A DNA stretch of 64,000 nucleotides from the NCBI RefSeq assembly GCF_028769735.1, contig NC_088170.1, forward strand, positions 63,155,085-63,219,084, written 5' to 3'. This DNA is from Zonotrichia leucophrys gambelii (Eukaryota; Chordata; Aves; Passeriformes; Passerellidae). The position numbers were made by a program, and so were the translations under genes. Positions 1 to 13,004 of this stretch are shown piece after piece. Every line of letters begins with the position of its first letter. Position 1 is the first letter of the stretch. The notes under the pieces were generated by a model. The model was not told the origin of the DNA, did no database searches, and saw only the letters and a list, made by a program, of their open reading frames with translations.

Positions 1-612
1 GCAGATTCAGTGTCTCAGTGTCCATGTGGAGACAGATGATGAGTGGTGCTCCTCAAGGGCTGGCACTGGGACTGGCAGGGTTTAACACATTTACAGGTCA
101 GAGGGACTGAGCACCCTCAGCAGGTTTGGTGACAACACCAACCTCAGTGGCGTGGGTGACACTCTGGAGGGAACAGATGTCATCCAGAGGGACCTTGACA
201 GGCCTGAGAGGTGGAAATGTACAAATATCAAGTTCAACAAGGCCAAGTGCAAGGTGTCGCACATGGGTCAGGGAAATATCGAGCACAAGAACAGGCTGGG
301 TGGAGAATGGATTGAGAGCAGCCCTAGGGAGAAGGACCTGGGGAATTTGGTGCTTGCAAAGCTTGCGGTGACCTGACAATGTGTGCTCACATACCAGAAA
401 AACACCTCTATCCTGGGCTGCATCCAAAGTAGCATAGGCAGCAGGCTAAGAGGGTGAAGCTGCCACTCTTCTGCAGTCTCATGAGGCCCCACCTGCAGTG
501 CTGCAGCCAGCTCTGAGATCCCAAACATAAGAACATGGACACTTTGGAGCAAATCCATAAGAATCCATGAAGATGCTCAGAGGATTGGAGCATGTCTCCT
601 TTGAGAGATGAA
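1..612 (+). mobile_element. CR1 LINE fragment, reverse transcriptase region of ORF2
   Basis: This is a decayed CR1 non-LTR retrotransposon piece, already under way at the window edge. Translated on the plus strand, it matches the typical CR1 ORF2 order. There is a degenerate SGxPQGxxLGP-like part near 30-90, then a run near 122-350 reading RFGDNTNLSG, IQRDLDR, FNKAKCKVSHMG and REKDLGNLV. These match the CR1 blocks FADDTKLSG, IQRDLDRLE, FNKGKCKVLHLG and EKDLGVLVD (family sequence from memory). The usual catalytic F-A-D-D reads F-G-D-N here. Further CR1 sequence (ILGC, LMRPHLQCC-like) continues to about 530-600 with frame breaks. Homology fades near 612, before the usual CR1 3' end. The element is inactive. 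Confidence 0.85.
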
Positions 613-3600
613 ATTAAATAATTAAAGATGACATTTTTCTTCTCCTTAAGTGGATACTGACTGTACTTTAACTGATTTATTGTCACTTTTTTTTTTCTGC
701 CCTATACTCAAGCCATATACTCCATCACTGGACACTGAGGTTGTTTGTCAAATACAAGTATAGAATTCCACCACTGCTGATTGTCATTATTTATTGTTTC
801 CCCTGAATGAACACTATTACTGCTTGCCTGTCAACTCAAATTCAAATTGTTTTCATTACATGTAAAATAGAAAATAGACCAGCAATGTCTTTTTCTGTTC
901 AAATACCTTGCTAACACACTCCATACAAGCTGTAGAATGAAAAATAGTTTGGCCAAGAGAGATGAAAACTGAGTGTGTGGTGAAGAAACCAAATATTATG
1001 GCAGAAGTGTTTAGTGGAAACACTCTCTGGAAAGCCAAGCCTTTTTGGTGGGTAAGTGACAAAAAAGGTGACTAACTGGAAGGATGATTAATCCTCTTTT
1101 GTATAAAAATGTAAGAAAAAATTCTTGCAAAAGAAGCAACTATCTACAAAAGTCAAGTGGGAGATACTATGAATGCATAGATTACTCAAACTAGGCTATA
1201 TTCCATTAATCACATATCTTGAAGTGGAATAAAAAGAGCTTTACTTTACAACTTTTTCATGCACTGTTGATGAACTTTATGTATTTTTGTGAAGTAGCCA
1301 AACTGTCAGCTTGACAAATGTTTTCACGTGATGAAAACCTCAAGGCGGTGTTATTTCTCTCGCGTGCTGATGACTGCAGGAAAGTATAGCATAAAAACTT
1401 TCAGTGTCTGGTCTCAAGGATGACTTTGATTGTCTTGGCAACAAATTTTATGACATTTAACAAAAAATTTATGGGGTAAAGTCACTCTGAATAGTGTCCT
1501 CCCTATTCTTTATTCCATTCAATTATGAAACGTAAATGAATTCAACCAAGAGATGGAATTCAGAGACTGAATTAAAATTTATTTGTACTGAAAAGTGAAC
1601 AACAATGTATTAGCAGATTTATGAATAAAACTAATGAATTTTAGTTCATAGTTGTCAGCATTATCTAAATTGCATTCAGCCACTTTTATCCTCAAATAAG
1701 ATAACAAATAACATCAACACCAAAGAGCTGCAGCTGATGCAACTACAACACAACCTGGAGAGGTGCAAAACTTCAACCACCTCTTCTATTGAAAAGTAAC
1801 AATTCTTTAATAGGCCCTGCTAGTGCGAAAGAATATGGTTTTCTTGGCTGCAGAGGTATTACTAAATAAAACCATTTTATGTCTCAGAGGCCACATGGCA
1901 TACATCCATGAAGCTAAAATGTTCCACTGTCTTCATCTCCAAGCAAGATAACGTCATCTAACCCTCCTAATGCAGAATAGCCCTTGTATTGTTCCCTGAA
2001 CCATGCCCAAGTATTATTTGGAAGAGTACTGTTTTTCAAAGTTGCCAAGAAGAACATCAAAAATTTAAATACTAGGAATTATCACATTTCAATGCTTCAG
2101 TGGTGCTTGTGCTCTGGATTTACCTTTTAAAATGTGATGTAATCTTTTCTAAATCGACTCTGATGGGTTTGTTTCCATTTGGGTAATTCTTTGTTTTATG
2201 GCATGTCTATTCTGTTCCAAAATGTATTAATTATTATATAACTGATATAATAGAGCAGAGTTGGGAGAACTGAGAAGAATTTCTGTTGTACTAGACATCT
2301 CACATGTGTACAATAAAGGCCCAGTCCTTTGCCTTTGAGTTAGACAAAACAGTAGGGAAATATTCATGTGCTACCTCATAGCCAAGGAGCAATAATGAGA
2401 ATAAGTCATGTCACCACAGTAATGCTGATGAGCAGTGGTAACTTCAGCCACCATCAACAACATTTTAAGAAAAGCATATCTGAAATCTGTTAATTAAAAT
2501 CTAGTTAAGAAGTTGCTTTGACATACTTATGTTTACACCAGAGCTCAATATTAATAATCTTGTTTAATCTAAGAAGCATTTGAGTATGGAATGCAAAATT
2601 AAGACATAAGAAATTAATTTAAGAATTTCAAATTTCATTTGAAATAATCCAAATGTCATTACAGGGAAACATCCAGTCCCCAGGAAACCTGTACCACAGG
2701 AAATGTCCTAGGATCTAACACAGCAATCTATTTCACAGGGAAGATATGTGAAATAGTTGCTTCAAATTATGGAAATTGTAATCACATTGAAGACAGTGAC
2801 AGGTCACTTTTCCCCAGCATGGTCTTCTCATCAGATAAACACATGTTCTACAGTAGATATGTATTGATAAATCATATTATATTGCGCTTAGGCACAAACT
2901 CTTCTCTCTAGGGAAAACAGTGAAGTTGCATGAACAATGCTGGTTTTTATAAGTAACTTAGCAACTGCAACTTTTTCTAGTGCCAAGAACAGAATCTAAG
3001 GGTTGTAGTCAGAATTTTGCTTCAATTCTTTCTCTTTCAATCATCAGAGTCTCCATATCCAGAACTGTAAGGATTATGTGCTCCTGATATGGAAATTCCT
3101 CCTTAGAGCTTCAGCTACGCTACTCAGCATAGGAAGGGAGCTGTCTGCCATGTCTCCTTAAGAAGTAATTTACAAATGATTGCTATGATTATAAATATAT
3201 TATTTAGAATTTCACTCTTTCCTCTTTTTAATGTGCATATATGTATATAATCTATATTATAAACCAAAATATTATAACTCTGCCAGCTCCTTACTCAACT
3301 AAAGCATGAAAGAGTTTCATTTTCATATGCCTCTACTAACCTTTGGCTTCTCACTTCAACTATGTGATAAATCACCATCTTGTGATGAAAAGCCAGCTTT
3401 TCTCATTTAAGAGATGAATAATAAGCTTGCGTGCACTACGGGATCAACCTTCCTGTGCCAATATTTCCTCACTCACATTTTGCTGTAGGCACAGTGCTAC
3501 ATTTTCCACTCTATAATGTAGACATGCTGAATTGCATAATCCAAAATTAAACAGTCTAAACTAAAAAACCACATCAAAGTAACACAAAAGGAAGGAGAGA

Positions 3601-4896
3601 TTTAGCCCCACAATAAGATTACAGATATGTTTTTTGCTGCCTCAAGTCCACTTAGATAATTATTTTGAAATATTTTTCTGATTCTGAAAAGAGAATGCAA
3701 GATTAATTCTAAATTATTTCATTTGCTAATGTTGACCCTGGCAAAAATCTGATAACACTGGAGTCATTCTAATACTGACCAGGTGACATAGTACATGTGT
3801 TGCCCCACCTAGAGTCTTCTGATATATAATACACATTTAGAAGAATGAAAATGGATTGCTATTGTCATTTGTGAATAAGTATGTCAATAGCATTAAAATT
3901 TCATGGCTAATTCAATCAGTACATTCAGCTGTATAAGTAAAACAATCCATTCTCTAGACTGCTGAAAGCACATAATCTTTTTAATGTGCTTCCACTTTAT
4001 AATGTGAATATTATTTTAAGTAATATTGTATATTTATCTTCATATTCAGTTGCTCATAGTATTTCAGACTTTAAATTCTTCCTCAGCTCTGTTGTGTTAC
4101 ATTTAATTTTGTCATATTTTTTTCCATGTCTAACACTTTTTTTTCTATGTCTATAAATACATATATTTGTATGGACAAGGCATAGTAATATAGCATTTGA
4201 GATATTTTTAAGTGCTGAATTTAATTTTTTTCATTGTTGAACATTTTTGGATTAGAACTTTATAAAAAAAGTAAGTATAATTAAACAAATAAAATTATCT
4301 CCATGTGTTTCAATAGTTCCATGGCTCGTAAGTTTGTTAGAAGGCTGGACAATTGTTATTTCTTTCAAGAAGTATACATAATCTAAAAATCTTAAATCAT
4401 GTTTCTCTCATTTACTTTAATATGTTTGAAGATCATTCTTCCAGGAGAAGAAATGAATGAAATTAATTGCAAAAACACAATATTAACAATGTAATATTCT
4501 GTAACAAGGTAGTATTCTGTAGAAGTCTGATGTATACTTTTTCTTATCTTCACTTTCCCTTCAATGTTTTAAAATTTGTTGCCTTGTTTGAAGCATAAAG
4601 GAAACAAAAATACAGATATAAGGTTCTATATATAGATATTTTCCTTTTCTTTACACTAATACTTCCCACTAAGAATGCATTCAAGCAATTGCATGAGGTA
4701 GAGGAAAAACTGTAGATATTTAGGACAGAGTATGTTAAAATATGTAAAACTTATTACACTTAAAACAACGAGATATATAGAAAAATTATTACATTTACAA
4801 ACAAAAATATACAGGAGAATTCTCTCTAAAAGTCAAAGACAATAAACACAAACCCACAGAGAACAGCAAAGGCAACAACAAAAAGAACAAAACATT

Positions 4897-4949
4897 AAAA
4901 AAAAAGAAAGAAAGAAAAGGAAGAAAAATGGGGAGGGGAGAAAGGAAAA
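4897..4949. repeat. A-rich purine tract
   Basis: An almost pure purine stretch on the plus strand, moving from poly(A) through (GAAA)n to GGGGAGGGGAG. It is broken by one T at 4929. Confidence 0.8.
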
Positions 4950-5559
4950 CAATGACTACAAAGAATCTATCTCATCTGCTGCTCATTAGTGCACAGTTAC
5001 TCACAGATTAGATAAGCATATGATAGGACTCCCTGCTGTTTATACCTCCTCATTGTTGGATGGAAGTATGTTCTATCAGCATAAATGTGGCTACATTTCA
5101 ATCTGGTCACACTTTACTGGCATGCTCATTCTCTATCTTTTATAAGGCCTGCTGATGTCACATGGAAATGTCTGAAACAGTCAATTTAGGGACAACACAA
5201 TATATTTGCTGCATAACTTCACTATTTGCCTTGTCCCTGGATACATTTATACAAAAGTACTTTATTTGTCCATGAAAATTCACTTTCTTTTACCTCTTCT
5301 GATTATTAGATGATGTAATTTTTCTAAATTTACAGTTTTGCAGCTACTTACTACCATCTTGCTACTACACTACTACTCAACTCAAAATAGGATTTTCCTG
5401 TGGCATGAGATGTGATGAGTGGGAGATCATCTGTGTGGAAGGAAAAGGAAAGGACACCCCACCACACACTCATACTGAGTTCCGTGAGCCATCTGTACCA
5501 CTAACCTGAGAGCTCTTTCAGATCATTCAGCTTTTTTCCAGAGTAAAATAATGAAGTAA

Positions 5560-5840
5560 CTCAGTCCCCTGAGCTGCAGCAGGGACACCATGTGTTCACA
5601 GAGCTTTGCTCTGGGTTCTGGCACCAGAAGGAGGAAGCTGGAGGAGTTTTACAGAGCTGTACAAGATTTCTACCTTCTCACTGGGGAGCCCCAGTCCCTG
5701 GTCCTGGGAGGTGATAAAGGAACTCTCTTGAGGCTGGATAGGGGAAATTGTGCTCAGCATCCTCACTGGCAGATGTCTGCATCTTCCCCATGCCTCTCCC
5801 AGTTCACAGAACTGTTGGATCTATGATTTTATGACTGTCT
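5560..5840 (+). mobile_element. GC-rich segment with CR1-like terminal tail, unclassified
   Basis: A GC-richer patch in AT-rich surroundings. It ends with CCCAGTTCACAGAACTGTTGG and then ATCTATGATTTTATGAC, which resembles the terminal ATTCTATG repeats of CR1. The body does not match any CR1 part I know. It contains a 78-codon open frame from 5590 with no recognised domain. It could be a SINE or LTR mobilised with a CR1-like tail, a very diverged CR1, or chance. Confidence 0.3.
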
Positions 5841-6272
5841 TACCTATTCCTCATTCACTATTTCCCAATTCCACTGAAAACACTTTGCTTAACTGATTTT
5901 AGGAGCCCGTCTTTCTTTTCATGTCCAATCCCACTGCTTAGCTAATAGTCTCCCTGGAATCAGCTCTTACTCTTCCGTTTTCTTCCTCCTTCTGGGTCCC
6001 CAAAATCTTGGCTGCAGCTTTTAACAGAGTCATTTGTTATGGACCTTTGTGTTCACATCCAAACATTCAATACTATTAAAATTTCATTTAGTTTATTTCA
6101 GTCTGACGCTTCTTCCTTAAGGTCATCTATTTTGTTCATTATCTGCTAATTTCTTTAGCAAATTGCTTGGTTTTCTGCCAAGCCTATAAATGAGTCTATT
6201 AAAGATGATGCATTCCATGAATAACCCTTGTGGAATTCTGAAAAAACCTCTCTTCAAATAGAGCTTCTATCC

Positions 6273-6302
6273 TTTTTTTTGTTTTTTTTTTTTTTTTTTT
6301 TT
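6273..6302. repeat. Poly(T) tract
   Basis: Eight T, one G, then 21 T. The length is likely variable and prone to sequencing error. Confidence 0.9.
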
Positions 6303-9300
6303 AGTTTTATAAGGTGTGTGCTAATACCTGTCCAACCCCAACCCCATGGCTGACTAATAGCATCATATAGCACTATATTAAATGTTTTATTGAAGTCTAA
6401 ACACATTTTCCCTACTAAATTTCATGTCTGAAGGAATTAATACTATATTAAATAAAAATATATTAGTACAAGTAATTGCATTTATCTTTGATGAAACTGT
6501 ATTTGGTATCATCTTGCTTTCAGTTTAATTCTGTTTTAAGGACTGGTGTCTTCCTTTAAATTGAAGGAATATTCTACCTAAATTTAGCAAAACAAAATGT
6601 AGGCATCTGGTGTAAAGTAGCCTTTTAGGTTCCAAATGAAAGATGTAAGCATATGTGAAGAATAAATCACTTCATACATTAGCACCCATACATGTACACA
6701 GACATCTTTGGAATTAAATGAGATACCTATTTTCTCTCTTGAATGAATTAAGATCCATACTTTTAGATAGCTCAATCAGCCTAATAGCTGGGGCTGAAGA
6801 AGGTTATATTTTCTGACTTGAAGTTGTGAAAACCCTTATAGCTTTTTTCTAAATCAAATAAAGACACTTTCCTTTTATAAATCCATTTGTTATTTTCAAT
6901 TTTGATATTATTTTCCTCATTGAAAACAAATTTTTATTTAGTTTTTGCTCATACTTAGATCATCTCTAAGTTCTGCCCTTATTGAAGAGTGATCTAATTG
7001 TCTTCTCCTTCCTATTATCTCTTTCAGATACACAAAGTTCTTACAACTGCAGCCATTGTGGAGACTAAGATTTCTACATGTTTTAAAAAATACATTACAT
7101 AAGCACATTGAATGTGGTGCCAGGGAAAACAAAAGAAAAACAGAATCAAATTTTATTCTGCTTTTTAAATTAAAGAAAAAAAATCCTATTGATTTTAATT
7201 GGCATGCCTTAATGGACCATAAGAAAAAAGCACTGGTGCAGGCAGCAGGCTTGTATTGCACCTATTTCCTCAAAGCATGTCTGGAAAATCCTGGCTCCCA
7301 GCTCCAGCCCCACAGCCTCCCCCAATGGGCACAACAGAATTACTTGACTAAGAACAGTAGCTGGACTGACAGCTCTTCATTCTTTTGCTGCTGCATTCTA
7401 ACATGACCACCACAGACAGTTTTTTTTCTGAAATCCAGTTGAGGGTGCCAACTCTAAGGATTCTACTCTGAAAATAACGTGGAAAAAAATCTACTTCTGT
7501 GCTATAAACATAACTATATCCTTATGTCAATGTTATTTTTTGTGCTTTTTGGTGTCAAATTGGACAGCAGCGACACAAAGCCTGTAATATGAAGTAAAAT
7601 TAATTCCAGATGGATTGCCCCAGTTTGTTATTTCAGTAGCATTCAGAACAATTTTAATTTATTTTTACTAAAAATTGTAGCTTACAAAGATGCCTTTGAT
7701 GGTTTAGCTCAAGGGTGTAAATACATAAACACATACTTGTGCTTTAAAATGAAGACCACAAAGTCCTTAAATATCAGTAACTGTAGCAGCTAGTCAGATG
7801 CTGCAGCGTATGGGATTTGGAACCTTTGGCAGTGGTCTTCATCAAAACTACCCTATAATTATAGAATTTTATTAGTTTTTAATATATGCATAAAACAAGA
7901 CACGCACACCTAAAATATAGCTCTGAACTTGCTTTATTTGGATTCTGACATCTGTATTTATCATTAACAATCACAGAAGACTTCAGTGAAGTCAGTTTTG
8001 AAGCAGGTGTGAGTCAGTTGGCTAAAAAGGGAAGAGGGACAGGGCTTGTTCAGACAAATGAGCAAACAGGCATTTTACTCTTGCCTAACAGTTAGTTCAT
8101 TATCTTGCAGGAAAGACTCTAAGGTTGTGATTCCTGTTTCCCAGGAAGATTATACATGTCTTTCAGGGTATGAGATATAGGATGCAATGACATTTCTTGA
8201 TCAACTGAATACACTCATCTCAAGTTTTCTGTTTGGAATTCAGATGAGTTATAGGTCTCCAAAGGCCAACATATGTCTAGTTGAGATACACTGAGCTTCA
8301 TTCTAAAAGGTGAAACAACTGCAATGGATAAACATTATTGTCTGACTTGTTACATGCAGTGAGATTTCTTGTCATCAAATGAGAAGACAATGAAGGCAAA
8401 TTGAATATTGATTGAACTTGGTTGTTTCTATAAATTAGAAACTATGCATTATTTCACACGTGACTTCCCATATGAGAAAACTGGTTCTGTAATGGTAAAA
8501 TTCAAGAATTCAGTTACTAAGACAAATCAAATGCTTCAGGTTGAACATGGCAATGTTAACTGAGTGAAGTTTGCCATACCCAACACTAATATTGGACTGA
8601 ATATCAGAGAAACTCCAAGAACAATAAAAAAGCCCAAATTCAGTCCTTCAGATACTTTATGTATCATTTCCTTTATACTCTCCTCAACAATATTTTTATT
8701 CATATGGATTTGGAGCCATTCCACCCAAGTAAAATCTTTGGGGCACACAAGGTACAAATCCAGTAACTGGAATTCCTAATAGTTAATGGAGACAAATATG
8801 ATCCTCCAAAGAGTAATTTAGCTTACTGCAGATCAGCCTTGCCTTCTGGAAAGGTCCATCTTTTTGCATTGACTGCATGAGCTGCTTAGTAAGATCAAAA
8901 CATTAATAAAAGCATTATAGGTGCCTGAATTTAGTTAAGATGAACATATGCTTTGACTCCTACAATGAATGTAGTGCCACAGATGTGGTTAGGATGTTAT
9001 AAACTCTGGCATTTCCATCCTGTTTCATTTACAAACATCTTGCATTATTGGTGTAGTATGTGATAGTTTGATAGTCTTTGAGCCAGGAAAGTTATTTTCA
9101 GTCACAATGCTGGTACATGATGTATGGTGGCAGTATGTGTGGTGGGTAGTGGCAGTAAATATTTTCCTGCCTTTGCTAGTTATTTGTCTTAGCTCTGAAC
9201 TGCAGAGAACCACCTACTCAGCTGCAAGAATAGTTCAGTCTCTGTGCAATTGAGTCTTCACTGCAGAATCTGGGACCACCAGGAAGGTCCAGATATCTGA

Positions 9301-9526
9301 GCTCCAGATTGTCTGCACAGTTTGCCAGTTACTATTAACTTGCTAGCCAAGTAATTGCATGCTTCATGGCTTGTAATAATAGAGATATTCAATCCTATTT
9401 ACTTCATTTAAAAAGAAAGAAAAAAAAAAGTTGCAGCTAACATTCATGACAATGTTATTAGAATATATGTCAATCAGGGCTTGGTCTCAGGCCAAAGAAA
9501 ATTACAGATACACTATTATTTCTATT

Positions 9527-9637
9527 AATTGCAATTTAACTGCTTTTCAAAATCTCACTAAATGCCTAGGAAATTGCCATCAGAAATTGCAGCGACAAGG
9601 CTTTGTAGCAATTGCAATTCACTTGCAATTTCAATTG
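9527..9637. repeat. Cluster of TTGCAATT-type palindromes
   Basis: The perfect 10-base palindrome AATTGCAATT occurs at 9527-9536 and 9610-9619. Related half-sites lie between and after them (GAAATTGCC, GAAATTGCAG, CTTGCAATTTCAATTG). This may be a degenerate local repeat, or a cluster of C/EBP-like or homeodomain-type sites. Function not known. Confidence 0.5.
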
Positions 9638-9714
9638 TTTTCAGTCAAGTGCATTAGAAACTGCTAGGGTTGCAGTTAAGGCTTCCAGGGAAACAGGCAA
9701 TCACAATACTGGCA

Positions 9715-9785
9715 CAGTCAAAGAAGTCAGAAGACTGGGCTCTGCTTTCACTTTCTCATCTATAAAATCATTCCTAACACACTCA
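9715..9785 (+). mobile_element. Possible MIR-like SINE fragment
   Basis: GTCAGAAGACTGGGCTCTGC, then TTTCACTTTCTCATCTATAAAATCATTCCTAACAC, resembles two MIR blocks (the GAGTCAGA...CTCTG part and the TTTCCTCATCTGTAAAATGG part) brought together by a deletion. Short and degraded; it could be chance. Confidence 0.3.
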
Positions 9786-11125
9786 AATTAAGATCTCAGG
9801 GCCACATTTAGAGGACAGGTTAATGGCATTGTCCTTGCATAATAGCCTGGAAAATTCAAGCTCAGAAACATAACTTATTTTTCACAAAGATGCAGATATA
9901 TGGCTAACACCTTATAAAACATTAAAGGTAGCTTATCCAACTCCAGAAATCTGATATTTAGATATGTTCTAATCTACAACAATGTGAGTCTTTCTAGGAA
10001 GACAGCTTTTCAACTCCCCATTATACAAGTCCAACATTGCTGACACGAATTGTGCTCTAGAGGTGGTTATATCTCTTTACTTGTTTTAAAGGATGCTCAC
10101 AAGACAAATTCAAGTCGAGCTGTTGGTACAAGAATGTTATAATCCTATTTATAGGCATATTATTGATAAAATAGGTTTCATTGCTTCCAATCCACCTAGT
10201 TCACTTGCAGTTACAAAGTTAAAAACTGAGTTTTAAAGACTCTTTATTTAATAATGATGATCCATCTGTATTTAAGATCTTTGGATTTTAGAATCTGCTA
10301 CCAACCTATTGATAGGATCATTGCCATTCTGGTACACAGACTAGGTTTTTGATGTTTTTTTCTCCTTAGCACTCTCTGTTAAACACTTTGGTTTTCCTCT
10401 CCAGATCTCTCAGATTGCTCATATTATCAAATCAACACTTAGAGAAGCTACAAGGCATCTGAATGATTTCCAGTATGATTCTGTAATAAGTAAACAAAAG
10501 TTTGCTGTCTGCCACATATAGATTATATTTCAGGTTTTACCCAAATGCCCATTGTCCCCTATTCATGCATAGCTGAACTTCACTACCATCTCCTTAAAGC
10601 AAAATCTCCAGATCCCTTTCAGTTACTTTGTTAAAACATTTGGCACAGTATGTCTAAGAATAATGTTTTACTTCCATGTTTTCTTAGTAGTTAGCTTAAT
10701 AGGTTATCTGTAGATCAAAAGATCAGAAAACATGAAGATTGAAATTGAATAATAAATATCAATCTGCCTGAATTAGAAACAGAGTTTTAGGAGGCAACTT
10801 TCACATTCATGCTTCAGTTTGCAGTTTGTTTGAAGTTTTTAATCCAAGAAAACATTATGAAGGGCAGCCTCCTGTTTAAAGCTGGGCTTGAAACTTTTTT
10901 GTTTAATATTTCTTAACTCTTATTTTGGTTGTAGGATAATCTTCCAAGGAAGCATTTGAAAGGGTCTTGCAGACCATCTTCCAAAAAGTGTATTTCAAAA
11001 TTCCCTTGACAGAATATTCAGATAAACAATGAACATAACTTACATGCATGGTGACTTTATACTGTATATCATCAATTGATGATGACTCTTCAGATCACCT
11101 TTAATGTCTCAAATCTCATCAGAGT

Positions 11126-11142
11126 AAAAAAAAAAAAAAAAA
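11126..11142. repeat. Poly(A) tract
   Basis: Seventeen consecutive A. No retrotransposed sequence was recognised on its left side, so it is not called a retrocopy tail. Confidence 0.9.
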
Positions 11143-12130
11143 CACATTCTTTTTGTTCAGCAGTCACTAGGGGTAAAAGGAATCACTGAGGCCAATGCTA
11201 AGGATGTCCCAGTGAATACTGAAATTCCTCTGGCAGCCACAGCTCCTGATGAAATCACATGGTGTCCTGAGGTCTGCCCATGGCTGGTTCACATACAGCA
11301 AAGGGGATTTTATTGAAACTGTTAGAAGTTAAGGTGTTTAATGGAAAATGATTGTTTACAACCCAGTCTCGCACAGTGCCTGTGAATAATCTATTATTGG
11401 TGAGGAGAGGATCACAAAAATTCATGCAGCCCTTCAGATCTTGGATTACAATTTGCCAAGGTTTCAAAAATTCGGCAACCTATGAAAGTGTTATCAGCAA
11501 AGTCAGAGTGAGAACCATTGCTTCTGAAGCAGCTGGAGGATTTCACAAGGCTTCCCTTTCACCTGGCCTGATAAAACCCTCCAAACTGGCCTATGAGACA
11601 TTTCCAGATCAAACTGCATTTTCTATACTGATACAGTCTATATTTCCATGTGGGTTTTTGAAATAATGAAACCTGCATGGGAAAAAAATAAACAAATGAA
11701 TCTTAAGAAACAAGAAAGCATCAATCTCAGCAACACACATTCTCATCTAAAACATTGTGGCCTCTTATGTAGAATATTTACAATTATTACATAAGAAAAG
11801 TTAAAGTATCAATTTCAACCATTCCTTTCAATGAACCAGCTCTCTATGAAATAAATTGATTTTATTTGTATTTCAAATCAATGTAAATCTATATTTATGG
11901 TATCATGGTAATTCTTGCTGGATTTATGGCCAAGGTAATTTTACTCTGCAAGAATCCACTTCAATGTAGTAGTCATTTTGAACTAAACTTTAAAACACCA
12001 AAGGGATTCTTCTGATCATAAAATATATCCAGCCATCATATTACTTTTTGAGAAGGATTTTGTAAGGGGATTTAATTCCTTTTTAATTTTTTAGGTCTGA
12101 CCAAGAGATTAATAATTATAAATTGTCTAA

Positions 12131-12180
12131 ATAAGTTTATAATTTATCATAAGTTTATAATTTTATCAATAAGTTTAAGA
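12131..12180. repeat. Short tandem repeat, unit about 18-20 bases
   Basis: ATAAGTTTATAATTTATC (12131-12148), ATAAGTTTATAATTTTATCA (12149-12168) and a partial third copy beginning ATAAGTTTAAGA (12169). A degenerate minisatellite in AT-rich intron. Confidence 0.85.
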
Positions 12181-12989
12181 TTTAAATTGATATTTTCTTG
12201 TCCTTCTTGTCAGAATGCATTTACTTCAGAGAGAAGGTTTTTTGCAGCTGATTCACAATTTTTCTTTTATATCACAATAATGTCAAAATTAGAATCACTG
12301 AGGCAGTGGACTCCACTAATTACTGGTATAAAGATACTCATGGAAATAAACTTATATCATTTTAATAGTGCAAAGCCTGTGCAGAAATCTCAAGTTTCAC
12401 TTCATTTTATTCAGTCAAGACCAATAATCTCATAATCCTTGGGAGGCTCTGCAAGCACAAACAGAAGCAGCCAGCTGTGAAGGAGCAGTGAGCAAACCTG
12501 CCACTGAAATACCATAATGCTTTCCCCAAAGCCTTCAGGCAATTTCTCCCCTTTCAGGCAACCACTTAGTTTTGAAATGCTTGCTTTGTGCTAAAACTGC
12601 CATATCATTAAATCAATCTCTTTTCTGGTCTCAACTATTCCAGTTATTAAAAGATATAATCAACATCTTTGATGGATTAAGTAATGATCCAATAAAACTG
12701 CACTCAGCCAAAAGATAAATTTTAACCATGTAACTCCTACACTGAAGAGTTCCTTTATGATAAAAAGGAATGCAAAAAATACCAATTGGTTCTAATTAGT
12801 CTATACCTGTTGCAAAATGCAGTGAGATAATCTCTCTTATTAACAGATGGTGAATATTTAAGATTTAAATCCTTCAAAATACAGGCTAATGTAGGTATCA
12901 CTGTAATCAGAAGCACATGATGATGGAGAAAACCATATCCCTAAACTTAATTAAGTATAGACATAACAAAGAAACATTTATAAAAATGC

Positions 12990-13004
12990 TTTTTTTTTTT
13001 TTTT
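12990..13004. repeat. Poly(T) tract
   Basis: Fifteen consecutive T. Confidence 0.9.

Noticed and set aside
7056..7406. 116-codon plus-strand frame overlapping a 107-codon minus-strand frame
   Set aside because: Both strands are open in AT-rich sequence with lysine and phenylalanine runs from poly(A)/poly(T). Typical of chance.
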